A stretch of DNA of 64,000 nt, taken from assembly GCF_004138395.1 (NCBI RefSeq), contig NZ_PRLM01000006.1, positions 124,001 to 188,000 on the forward strand. Direction: 5' to 3'. This document shows, piece after piece, positions 16,108-23,409 of this stretch. Each line of letters opens with the position of its first letter. Position 1 is the first letter of the stretch. The position numbers and the translations under genes were made by a program. The stretch is from Candidatus Nanosyncoccus alces. Its GTDB lineage: Bacteria; Patescibacteriota; Saccharimonadia; Saccharimonadales; Saccharimonadaceae. Under the pieces are notes generated by a model. The model was given only the letters and a program-made list of their open reading frames with translations. It searched no databases and had not been told where the DNA came from.

Positions 16108-17490
16108 ATGAATGAAAACCCAGGGGAAACGCCAAATCCTCTTAACCCAAACCCGGTCATGAGCCAGCCTAACCCGGTATCTGCGCCGGCGCAACAGGTA
16201 TCAGGAAACATGACCTCTACAGTGGCAGTAGGATCTCTAGCACCGACTGGCCGGCCGATGGAACAAGCTGCACCAGCAACGCTTCCGGTGAAAAAGAAGA
16301 AGACCGGGCTAATTGCTGGGATAATTGCCGCAGCAGCAGTGCTGCTAATAGGTGGCGTTGCAGCCGCTATAGTTCTTATTAATCTCAATAAGACCGACCC
16401 TGTCACTGCGGCTATGAATAAGATCATGAGCGGTAATGCTCCGGCTAACGTAGCAATTGATGGAGATATCAACATAGCAATAAATGATCAATTCTCGCCA
16501 ATTTCTAACGTGAAGATTACCCTGAATTCGGGTTTAATCACCAGTTCGATGATTAACAATTCTTCGGCAAAGGTGACGGCGACCATCCGCAATGTAGGGG
16601 ATTTATCGATTGATTTTGACGAAGTTTATGCAGGAAATGGCGACCTATACTTCAAGATCGATGGGGCACAAAGTGCTCTCGAAGAGTCTGGTTTGTTGTA
16701 TCTTTTGAACCTATCCGGACAGTTGCCGGCGGAGGTAGATTGTGGCGATGATGGTTATTGCCAGACAACGGAGCTCGAGGAAATACTTTGCACCGACGAA
16801 GAGTGCGAAGGCCTGGAAATTAATGACACAGAGCTGAATGTCTTGGGTGATGGCGCACAGAATATGCTGAACTCAGATACTATCGAGTATTTTGCTTCTA
16901 TGCTCGAAATCGTAGATGTGATTGATGGAGAATGGTTGAGAGTCTCGGTGGACGAATTAAATGTCCTGAATGAAGGGCTTGTAGCAGAGAGTGATATAAG
17001 CTGTATCACCAATTTAGTGAGCGACATCAATACTAATAGCAATAGTTCAGCGGAGTTATATAGCAAATATCCGTTCATAACCTCCACAAATGAGAACGTC
17101 TCGATCGAAAGCAAAGATTACCCTGTGTACCAGGTTGTAGTAGACAGCGAAAATTTTGCAAATTATGTCAATTCTATCCAAAATTCTGAAATGACAGCAA
17201 ATCTATATTCTTGTTTAAACTGGAGCGATAACGTTAGAATCAGTGGAGAAGACGTGGTAGAAATAGTGAATGACTTCCCGACAATTTACGCAGAAGTCGA
17301 CAATGATTATAATTTTACTCGTCTTTATCTTGCTTCCAGTCTTAATGACAACAAAGTCACCTTAACGATTGATTTAGGCTTTTCTTACCCGACTAATGTC
17401 AATGTGCCGGAACCGGTAGAATACACGGACTTTTCGGATGTATTGCAAGAGGTTTTCTCTAGTATGTATGATCTACCAGTTGACAATTAG
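16108..17490 (+). CDS. single-pass membrane protein with large extracytoplasmic domain
   Basis: No family is recognised. The 460-residue protein has a Pro/Asn-rich cytoplasmic N-terminus (1-60), a KKKK stop-transfer cluster, one membrane helix (about 67-92) and a ~365-residue acidic exterior domain. That domain contains beta-rich repeats such as DGDINIAINDQ and several Cys (DCGDDGYCQ, CTDEECEG) that could pair as disulfides. The architecture recalls lipoprotein-like LolA/LppX carriers but no motif proves it. AAGGAG precedes ATG 16108. The uvrC promoter starts inside its 3' end. Confidence 0.72.
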   Translation: MNENPGETPNPLNPNPVMSQPNPVSAPAQQVSGNMTSTVAVGSLAPTGRPMEQAAPATLPVKKKKTGLIAGIIAAAAVLLIGGVAAAIVLINLNKTDPVTAAMNKIMSGNAPANVAIDGDINIAINDQFSPISNVKITLNSGLITSSMINNSSAKVTATIRNVGDLSIDFDEVYAGNGDLYFKIDGAQSALEESGLLYLLNLSGQLPAEVDCGDDGYCQTTELEEILCTDEECEGLEINDTELNVLGDGAQNMLNSDTIEYFASMLEIVDVIDGEWLRVSVDELNVLNEGLVAESDISCITNLVSDINTNSNSSAELYSKYPFITSTNENVSIESKDYPVYQVVVDSENFANYVNSIQNSEMTANLYSCLNWSDNVRISGEDVVEIVNDFPTIYAEVDNDYNFTRLYLASSLNDNKVTLTIDLGFSYPTNVNVPEPVEYTDFSDVLQEVFSSMYDLPVDN

Positions 17491-17508
17491 ACATAAGTGT
17501 GATATAAT
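17480..17508 (+). promoter_or_regulatory. promoter of uvrC
   Basis: TTGACA (17480-17485), 17 bp, TATAAT (17503-17508), with GTGTGA before the -10. The -35 lies within the last codons of the preceding gene. ATG follows after 6 nt, so uvrC mRNA is probably leaderless. Confidence 0.88.
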
Positions 17509-17514
17509 TAGAAG

Positions 17515-18837
17515 ATGAATGAGGCTTTAAAACAAAAACTCAGTAAACTCCCGGTGGCTCCGGGGGTTTATTTTCATAAGAACACTGTAGGCGAAATAAT
17601 ATATGTAGGGAAGGCGGCAGTGTTAAAAAATCGCGTAAGACAATATTTCCAAAAAACACACAAGGATGTAAAAACTGAAGCTTTGGTGCGTGAGATTGCC
17701 GATACTGATTGGATTGTAGTGGATACCGAAATGGATGCACTATTTTTGGAATCCGAGATGATTAAACGCTACATGCCAAAGTGGAATATTTTGCTTCGCG
17801 ACGATAAAACCGTGAGCTATGTGAGGATCAACATGAAAGACGAGGTTCCTTATGTATCTTTCACACGTAATCCAATGGACGACAAGGCGACTTATATTGG
17901 ACCGTTTTACGGGAAGTCTGCAGTAGAAAAAGCCGTAAGAGTCTTGAGGCGAATTTTCCCATATTATACCCGCCCCTATAATGGTAAAAAGACTTTGGAT
18001 ACTGACCTAGGACTAACTCCAGGAATAGAAATTGGGAAAACCTCGGCCAAAGATTACAAACGGAATCTTAGGAAGTTAATTCGGTATTTAGAGGGTGACC
18101 GTGAAAAATTACTGAAAGAGTTAGAAAAAACTATGTTGAACGAGTCCAGCAAGGGGAATTACGAACTTGCCGCCGAGGCACGCAACCAGTTGTTTGGCTT
18201 AAGAGAGCTAAAGAAAAAAATTGTCTTTTCAGACAAAGAATTCTTGGATATTTCAAATGATCAGGCTTTGCGACAATTGCAAGAGTTACTAAACTTGTCC
18301 GAGCCACCGCGCCGTATAGAGGGTTACGATATTTCACACCAATCTGGGGTCAACACGGTAGGAAGTATGGTAGTATTTATTAATGGGGCGGCGGCGAGAA
18401 GCGAGTATCGTAAATTTAAGGTTCGCACTAGCACGAGTGATGATTTAAAGAGTTTGCGAGAGGTGATTTCGCGAAGACTAAAGCATAAGGAGTGGGAATA
18501 TCCGGATTTAATGATCTTAGACGGTGGGATTACGCAAGTAAAAGCGGTTCTGCCATTAGTGGAACAGTATAATATACCAGTGATCGGACGCAATAAGTCG
18601 GGCAATCACTCAAAAAGTGCGAGCGTGACTCTAGTGTTTCCAAAGCGTTCCGACCTTGAGGCGCGTCCAAAGTCCTCTTCTTCGGATTGCCAGCCTCCAG
18701 ATTCCCCCGGATTGGAACATCTGGAACTACCCAGTGGCTCGCATATTTCACGCCTGATTGCGCGGATAGATGAAGAGGCACATAGATTCGCTATCGCCTA
18801 CCACTCTTTACTCAAAAGAAAGAACATGCTAAAATAA
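17515..18837 (+). CDS. uvrC: excinuclease ABC subunit C, short form
   Basis: UvrC makes both incisions in nucleotide excision repair. The N-terminal GIY-YIG nuclease (APGVYFHKN, IIYVGKAAVLKNRV), a UVR motif around residues 200-225, and the RNase H-like endonuclease domain (IEGYDISHQSG, MILDGGITQV, DEEAHRFAI) are present. The C-terminal helix-hairpin-helix pair is absent, giving 440 instead of about 600 residues. The four cysteines of the Fe-S site are missing; the region reads TPGIEIGKTSAKDYKRN. About 30 extra residues (near 372-402) sit where most UvrCs have a short loop. Confidence 0.94.
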   Translation: MNEALKQKLSKLPVAPGVYFHKNTVGEIIYVGKAAVLKNRVRQYFQKTHKDVKTEALVREIADTDWIVVDTEMDALFLESEMIKRYMPKWNILLRDDKTVSYVRINMKDEVPYVSFTRNPMDDKATYIGPFYGKSAVEKAVRVLRRIFPYYTRPYNGKKTLDTDLGLTPGIEIGKTSAKDYKRNLRKLIRYLEGDREKLLKELEKTMLNESSKGNYELAAEARNQLFGLRELKKKIVFSDKEFLDISNDQALRQLQELLNLSEPPRRIEGYDISHQSGVNTVGSMVVFINGAAARSEYRKFKVRTSTSDDLKSLREVISRRLKHKEWEYPDLMILDGGITQVKAVLPLVEQYNIPVIGRNKSGNHSKSASVTLVFPKRSDLEARPKSSSSDCQPPDSPGLEHLELPSGSHISRLIARIDEEAHRFAIAYHSLLKRKNMLK

Positions 18838-18853
18838 TTCTAGGAGTTATTTT

Positions 18854-19081
18854 ATGCAAATAGGAAATTTTCTAGAAATTGTTACTTTTATTTCGGCGAT
18901 TTTGACTATTCTTCTGATATTATTGCAACAACGTGGAGCGTCTTTGGGGGCGGGGTTTGGTAGCTCTGGTGAGCTATATACGACTAGACGTGGCTTAGAA
19001 AAATCTCTTTTTATTGCAACAATCGTGTTTGCAATAGTGTTTGTATTATCTATCTTGGGGCTATTATTAATTCCGGCATAA
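18854..19081 (+). CDS. secG: preprotein translocase subunit SecG
   Basis: SecG is the small auxiliary subunit of SecYEG. The 75-residue protein has two membrane helices (about 5-25 and 50-73) joined by the typical LLQQRGASLGAGFGSSGELYTTRRGLEK loop region. TAGGAG precedes ATG. The peptide-binding protein gene begins 1 nt after its stop, so export machinery and an exported protein are co-expressed. Confidence 0.93.
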   Translation: MQIGNFLEIVTFISAILTILLILLQQRGASLGAGFGSSGELYTTRRGLEKSLFIATIVFAIVFVLSILGLLLIPA

Positions 19082-19082
19082 T

Positions 19083-20819
19083 ATGGAAAATTCTATCAAA
19101 AAGCGTGGGCAAAAGTTCTTGAGAAAGTTTTCGCGCGCCTCAATTAAGGCAAGCGAGGAAAGCAAAGAACATATCAAAGAAAACTTAATTGGTCGTTTCT
19201 CGCATATTGCAAATATTAGGTTGCTCATCTTGGAGTGGAGTTTGCTCATAGTGGCACTAATTATGTTGGCCATTACTCAGGCCCTGTGGTTTGGCGATTC
19301 CTATTCTGAAGACGTGTTTAGTAACGGTGGAACCTATACTGAAGCTACCGTTGGAGACGTTAACTCTCTGAACCCGCTTTTTGCTACTACTAATAGCGAA
19401 AAAGTGTTGAGCCGATTAATGTTTGCTACCCTTACTACAATAGATTATTCTGGGCATCCGGGAGTCGGGTTAGCAGAGTCGGTACTACCGAGCGAGAATG
19501 GCAAAGTCTGGACCTTGAAACTTCGCGAGGGGCTAAAGTGGTCTGACGGCATGCCGATTACGAACGAGGATGTCATTTTTACCTTGGATTTAATTAAAAA
19601 TCCAGCGGTAAACTCGGTTTACGATGCGAACCTTGCTAATGTAAAAATATCGGAAGGAGAGAATGGGGAGATTGTTTTTATTTTGCCGTCTATTTATGCT
19701 GATTTTCTTTCTGCACTTAACATACCAGTCGTGCCAAAACACGAGCTGGAAGATTCAGACCCTAGAACACTGTTAGAAGACAGTTTTTCCAATTCGCCAG
19801 TAACGTCGGGAGCATTTAGTTTTAATGCACTACAGTCTACTTCGGTCAGTGACGAAAAAGTATATTATCTATCTTCAAATCCGTATTATTATAAGGGACG
19901 CGGTTTGCTGAGCGGCTTTGCGGTACATACTTATAAGGATAAGTCTGCGGTAGCAAACGCTATAAATTCCGGTGCGGTCACAGCGACAGCGGAATTATCC
20001 GACGCGGATAGCCCTTTAGTAACTTCTGATCAATTTATACAGAAGGATTCTAGTTTGAATTCTGGAGCGTACATATTCTTTAATACTACGAGTAATGTTA
20101 TGAAAAATGTCGAAATGCGAGCAGCAATACGGCAGGGGATAGATATAGAAAAAGTTCGGGCGGCAGCACCAGGTACGACAGCGCTAGATTATCCATTATT
20201 GGCTTCTCAGATAAAATTGTCTAGCTATCCGACAATCCCGACTAGAGACTATGAAGCCGCCAAGGCTAAGATTACTGAACTCAAAGGGAATGATCCAGTG
20301 AATATAGAGATAGCCACAGTTAATTCTGGGTTTTTACCTGAGGTAGCGACCGCACTCGCAGATGAGTTGAATAACTTGGGGTTTGAGGTAAATGTCTCTA
20401 CACATGAAGAAAATCAAGATTTCGTGAATGGTGTTATATCAAAGCGGGCCTACGACATTTTAGTCTATGAAGTAGAGTTAGGGGCAGATCCGGACCCTCT
20501 GCCGTATTATCATTCATCGCAAGCATCGGGCACAGGATTGAACTTATCTAACTATCGTAATGCTTTGGTGGATGATTTATTGCTAGGTGCGCGCGATACT
20601 TTAGACGAAACTCTACGCGCTAGGAAGTATGAGACTTTCCTGGAATATTGGGTAAATGGCGTGCCGGCAATCGGTTTATACCAACCAAATTTGACGTATT
20701 TTTATAATCGCAATGTGCGAACATTTAGTAATAATGTACGGTTAGTTACGGCACTGGACCGATTTACCGATCTTACTGATTGGGCAGTGACAAAAGCCAT
20801 AAAAAACAAAACACCGTAA
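19083..20819 (+). CDS. ABC transporter substrate-binding protein, family 5 (peptide type)
   Basis: This solute-binding protein of the DppA/OppA class would capture peptides outside the cell. A basic N-terminal segment of about 45 residues precedes one membrane helix (about 47-68) that acts as an uncleaved anchor; there is no lipobox Cys. Family segments are LNPLFATTNSEKVLSRLMF, WTLKLREGLKWSDGMPITNEDVIFT and AIRQGIDIEKV. No permease or ATPase gene lies nearby. It is probably co-transcribed with secG. Peptide uptake suits a host-dependent lifestyle. Confidence 0.88.
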   Translation: MENSIKKRGQKFLRKFSRASIKASEESKEHIKENLIGRFSHIANIRLLILEWSLLIVALIMLAITQALWFGDSYSEDVFSNGGTYTEATVGDVNSLNPLFATTNSEKVLSRLMFATLTTIDYSGHPGVGLAESVLPSENGKVWTLKLREGLKWSDGMPITNEDVIFTLDLIKNPAVNSVYDANLANVKISEGENGEIVFILPSIYADFLSALNIPVVPKHELEDSDPRTLLEDSFSNSPVTSGAFSFNALQSTSVSDEKVYYLSSNPYYYKGRGLLSGFAVHTYKDKSAVANAINSGAVTATAELSDADSPLVTSDQFIQKDSSLNSGAYIFFNTTSNVMKNVEMRAAIRQGIDIEKVRAAAPGTTALDYPLLASQIKLSSYPTIPTRDYEAAKAKITELKGNDPVNIEIATVNSGFLPEVATALADELNNLGFEVNVSTHEENQDFVNGVISKRAYDILVYEVELGADPDPLPYYHSSQASGTGLNLSNYRNALVDDLLLGARDTLDETLRARKYETFLEYWVNGVPAIGLYQPNLTYFYNRNVRTFSNNVRLVTALDRFTDLTDWAVTKAIKNKTP

Positions 20820-20866
20820 AGAGTGATCCTAGCTGTTGATTTTTGTGGCAATATTGTTTTTTTGTA

Positions 20867-20895
20867 TTGACAAAAATAAGCATGTGTGTTATAAT
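20867..20895 (+). promoter_or_regulatory. promoter of the interrupted 20951 gene
   Basis: TTGACA (20867-20872), 17 bp, TATAAT (20890-20895), with GTGTGT before the -10. Confidence 0.85.
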
Positions 20896-20950
20896 TAGGG
20901 CAGAAGCTTTTCTTCAGGAGCTTTGAAATTTTAGAATTGGAGTGATATTC

Positions 20951-21614
20951 ATGAAAAGAACTGAAGATTATATTTCTCTGGAAAGAGAAGAGCTCTGCGA
21001 GGCGATTTACGCCAACGACAGTGCTTTTATCGCCGAGGTGATGGAGGGGTTCAATTTTGTAAAAGATGGCACCCCCCCCCCACTTCACAGAAGGCATGCA
21101 TAGCCTCGCCTTCGTCACGCTGGAGATTGCAGCAATAGCTGCGTCAAAAGATGCTCTGACCGATGAGATTATGCAGCTGATCATCAACCACACCGCGACC
21201 GTGGTCGACATTTTCGGCTTTATGCGCCCTGCCGCCAATGGCTGTTGTTGGGATCAGGGCAAGAACGATTATGAACAGATCCCTAAGAAGTTAAGAAAGG
21301 CTCTTCGTGAGAATAAGTTCAGCGAAAAAGCCGCGAAGACGATCGACGCGCTCTCTCAGGAAGAGTTTGTCGCTTTGATCAATTATGTCGTCAGTGGAGA
21401 AATAGAGGAGCTTAACATCGGCTTCTCGTTACCCATCATCAGAGGGTTCTATCAGCATAAGTTGCTGATCCCCTGCCTGATCTTCTCCTATATGGCGTCA
21501 GCCTTGAGAACTCCTATCCCCAATGCACTGATTGAGTTCGGCGATATGTTGTTCGGTAGCCTGTTTGATGACATTGAGTCTGAAGACGAAAACGACAATG
21601 AAGAAACCGAGTAA
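20951..21614 (+). pseudogene. hypothetical gene interrupted at a C10 tract (possible phase-off state)
   Basis: A strong promoter and TTGGAGTG lead to ATG 20951, encoding MKRTEDYISLEREELCEAIY. The frame runs into ten C (21072-21081) and stops at TAG 21101. The rest of the protein continues in another frame from the tract (HFTEGMHSLAFVTLEIAAIA) to 21614. Removing one C restores a single 220-residue protein. The family is not recognised; it is mostly helical, with no signal peptide, and ends in an acidic tail (SEDENDNEET). Phase variation or a sequencing error in the homopolymer are both possible. Confidence 0.75.
21072..21081 (+). repeat. C10 homopolymer in a coding region
   Basis: Ten consecutive C break the frame of the 20951 gene; nine would restore it. 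Codons around it would read Thr-Pro-Pro-His. Confidence 0.9.
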
Positions 21615-21633
21615 TCGCTCCAACTTCATACTT

Positions 21634-21653
21634 TGCCCCTCTTAGGAGGGGCA
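21634..21653 (+). terminator. hairpin after the interrupted gene
   Basis: GCCCCTC (21635-21641), loop TTAG, GAGGGGC (21646-21652). The following sequence is only moderately T-rich, so termination strength is uncertain. Confidence 0.6.
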
Positions 21654-21663
21654 ATTTCATGTT

Positions 21664-21691
21664 AAAAAAATAACACCGCGTTCGGTGTTAT
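21664..21691 (-). terminator. intrinsic terminator of tRNA-Leu(GAG)
   Basis: Read on the minus strand: ATAACACCG, loop AACG, CGGTGTTAT, then a T7 run. Confidence 0.9.
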
Positions 21692-21703
21692 CTATTAGGC
21701 AGT

Positions 21704-21794
21704 TGGTGCGCGCGACTGGACTCGAACCAGCACAGCCGTAAGTATAGCCACTACCACCTCAAGGTAGCGTGTCTACCAATTCCACCACGCGCGC
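21704..21794 (-). tRNA. tRNA-Leu (anticodon GAG)
   Basis: On the minus strand the acceptor GCGCGCG pairs with CGCGCGC, followed by A and encoded CCA. The anticodon stem CTACC/GGTAG encloses TTGAGGT (anticodon GAG). A long variable arm and the T-arm CTGGTTCGAGTCCAG support tRNA-Leu. The promoter is an extended -10, TGTTATAAT, at 21814-21822. Confidence 0.95.
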
Positions 21795-21863
21795 ATAACA
21801 ATGCGCTTTTTATATTATAACATATATCTAGGATTTAGGAGGTTTTTTATCAATATGACCCCA

Positions 21864-21892
21864 TTGACGATCATAATCATATAAACTATAAT
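21864..21892 (+). promoter_or_regulatory. promoter of the small membrane protein gene
   Basis: TTGACG (21864-21869), 17 bp, TATAAT (21887-21892). The spacer end lacks the TGTGN seen at most other sites. Confidence 0.7.
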
Positions 21893-21941
21893 GCTAATAA
21901 GAACCATAAGGAACATTACTCTATATAGTCAATGTGACCTT

Positions 21942-22139
21942 ATGAATAAAAATAAACATAAAAAGAAAGTAACTATGAAAGGAACGAAAAAGCAAATCTT
22001 CGGAATCTTAGGTCTGATTTTGGTGGCGGTGGTCACAGTTTTTGCGGCTCTTTTACCCGATGCGGGATCTTCAGCAATGGGCAGAGTAGCGCCGGATATG
22101 AGCTCTGACTCTTCTGCAGTACATCTACAGAAAAAATAG
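21942..22139 (+). CDS. small single-helix membrane protein
   Basis: The family is not recognised. The 65-residue peptide is a Lys-rich N-terminus, one hydrophobic helix (about residues 18-38: IFGILGLILVAVVTVFAAL) and a short polar tail. ATG 21942 and ATG 21975 are both possible; neither has a strong Shine-Dalgarno site, and the promoter at 21864-21892 lies upstream of both. It ends at a bidirectional terminator shared with convergent rpmE. Confidence 0.5.
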   Translation: MNKNKHKKKVTMKGTKKQIFGILGLILVAVVTVFAALLPDAGSSAMGRVAPDMSSDSSAVHLQKK

Positions 22140-22156
22140 CCTCGGAGAGGCTATTT
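22131..22156. terminator. bidirectional terminator
   Basis: AAAAATAGCCTC, loop GGA, GAGGCTATTTTTT. The A run and T run allow termination of both the 21942 gene and rpmE. Confidence 0.9.
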
Positions 22157-22157
22157 T

Positions 22158-22490
22158 TTATTTTTCTTCAGCCTTGGCTTTTTTCTCAGCCTCTTTGGCG
22201 GCCTTTTTGGCTTTGTTTTCGAGAGCCTCTTTCATCTTGGCAGCCTTGGCGGCACGAGCTTTAAAGCGGTCGACGCGACCTTCGGTATCGATAATCTTCT
22301 CTTCGCCAGTGAAGAACGGGTGGCTAGCAGAAGAGATCTGCACCTTAACCAACGGATACTCTTTACCATCTTCCCACTTGATAGTTTCTTCACTTTTTGC
22401 TGTAGATTTAGTCAAAAATGAAAAACCTGCAGCTTCGTCCGAAAAGACGACATCGCGATAATCCTTAGGATGTAACTCTTTTTTACTCAT
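22158..22490 (-). CDS. rpmE2: 50S ribosomal protein L31, type B
   Basis: bL31 bridges the subunits. [22 protein letters not shown] and [24 protein letters not shown] are type-B features, without the zinc-binding Cys of the type-A form. A Lys/Ala/Glu-rich helical tail (about 76-110) extends beyond the usual length. On the minus strand TATAAT lies 11 nt before ATG, so the leader is very short and no ribosome binding site is seen. Confidence 0.95.
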   Translation of the reverse strand: MSKKELHPKDYRDVVFSDEAAGFSFLTKSTAKSEETIKWEDGKEYPLVKVQISSASHPFFTGEEKIIDTEGRVDRFKARAAKAAKMKEALENKAKKAAKEAEKKAKAEEK

Positions 22491-22534
22491 AATTGTTGGC
22501 TATTATATCAGAGATATTAAAAAAAGTAAAGTAA

Positions 22535-22558
22535 AAAGCGGGCAATAGCCCGCTTTAA
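22535..22558 (-). terminator. intrinsic terminator of the ClpP-like gene
   Basis: On the minus strand AAAGCGGGC and GCCCGCTTT form the stem, followed by a short T run. Confidence 0.85.
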
Positions 22559-22563
22559 GGTAC

Positions 22564-23205
22564 TTATAGGACAGCTTCGATATCCTCGATGATCTCATCG
22601 ATGAAATGGCGCTTGATAGCATCCTCGGGAAGCATGTAATACTCTACGCGAGCAAGAGCATCGTAGTCTGACCCCGTCATATTACTGTGCTTCAGGATAT
22701 GTTCTTTAACGATTTCTTGCTCAAAACGCTTATCGAATTCCACTCTGTCTTGCACCTTATTGGTGGAACCGCCGGCGAATAGTGACCCCTCATGAAGAAG
22801 GAACTTCGTGTACGGCAGTGCGAAACGTTTGTGTCCGGTGATACCGATCAAGAAGGCCATTGAGTTCCATTCTCCTATGTTGATAGTGTAGACGGGAGTC
22901 TTTGAAAGCTCAATTGCCGCTACAAGCGGAAAGCCTTCGGCGACGTCCCCACCAGGAGAATTGATAAAAAGTTTGATAGGGCGACGCTGGTCTGGTGGGA
23001 GCTCCCTATCCTCTGCGTTGAACTCGAAGATGAGTTGGACAATCTGCGCGGCCGTGGACAGATACTCATTGACGCTGTCCTCATCATCAAGAGAATAGAT
23101 TGCGCGAGAGAGGTAGAGTCTCCGTTCTTCCGTGGACCTAAGGTTTTGGTATTCTTCTATCGTGCAACCAATCCTGACGATTTCGTCTGGGATTTTGTGT
23201 AGCAT
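22564..23205 (-). CDS. ClpP-family serine protease homologue
   Basis: The fold of the Clp proteolytic subunit is clear: IKLFINSPGGDVAEG, then GEWNSMAFL with the nucleophile at Ser115, and TKFLLHEGS with His138. The third triad position, normally Asp, is Glu188 (VEYYMLPEDAIKRHFIDEII). The GxASM motif is altered to GEWNSM. It has an extended N-terminus (about 35 residues) before the core. ATG 23205 is chosen because AGGAGG lies 8 nt before it; a GTG at 23214 falls inside that site. Codon use follows the accessory class. It may be a specialised paralogue; no Clp ATPase is adjacent. Confidence 0.85.
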   Translation of the reverse strand: MLHKIPDEIVRIGCTIEEYQNLRSTEERRLYLSRAIYSLDDEDSVNEYLSTAAQIVQLIFEFNAEDRELPPDQRRPIKLFINSPGGDVAEGFPLVAAIELSKTPVYTINIGEWNSMAFLIGITGHKRFALPYTKFLLHEGSLFAGGSTNKVQDRVEFDKRFEQEIVKEHILKHSNMTGSDYDALARVEYYMLPEDAIKRHFIDEIIEDIEAVL

Positions 23206-23232
23206 TACTGCCACCTCCTTTTAAGATTGCTA

Positions 23233-23241
23233 CCCCCCCCC
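23233..23241 (-). repeat. C9/G9 homopolymer in the leader of the ClpP-like gene
   Basis: Nine C on the plus strand are G9 in the mRNA leader of the minus-strand ClpP-like gene, about 20 nt before its AGGAGG and downstream of its predicted transcript start. Confidence 0.85.
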
Positions 23242-23269
23242 ATGACATGAGGAGGGCAGTGCTGCGCCG

Positions 23270-23314
23270 ATTTTAACAAACAATCTTGCTTTTTGCAAGC
23301 ATGTGTGGTATAAT
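23270..23314. promoter_or_regulatory. interleaved divergent promoters of rpsB and the ClpP-like gene
   Basis: Plus strand for rpsB: TTGCTT (23286-23291), 17 bp, TATAAT (23309-23314). Minus strand for the ClpP-like gene: TTGCAA (23293-23298), 17 bp, TAAAAT (23270-23275). The -35 boxes are the two arms of CTTGC/GCAAG, so each spacer contains the other's -35 and both cannot be occupied at once. Confidence 0.75.
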
Positions 23315-23341
23315 TAGAAAGTATACTAATTTAACGAAACA

Positions 23342-23389
23342 GATTACGGGAGGTTTCCTGGGGTATCTTGGCTCTGAAAGTCCGTAATC
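23342..23389 (+). promoter_or_regulatory. structured rpsB leader
   Basis: GATTACGG (23342-23349) pairs perfectly with CCGTAATC (23382-23389), enclosing an inner TTTC/GAAA pairing. The helix ends about 20 nt before ATG. Autoregulation by S2 is known in other bacteria; its occurrence here is inference. Confidence 0.55.
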
Positions 23390-23409
23390 AAAGGGAAGGA
23401 AATCATATT

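Noticed and set aside
20951-21614. Two separate small genes instead of one interrupted gene
   Set aside because: The second part has no ribosome binding site, and the break falls exactly at the C10 tract, where a single-base change joins both frames.
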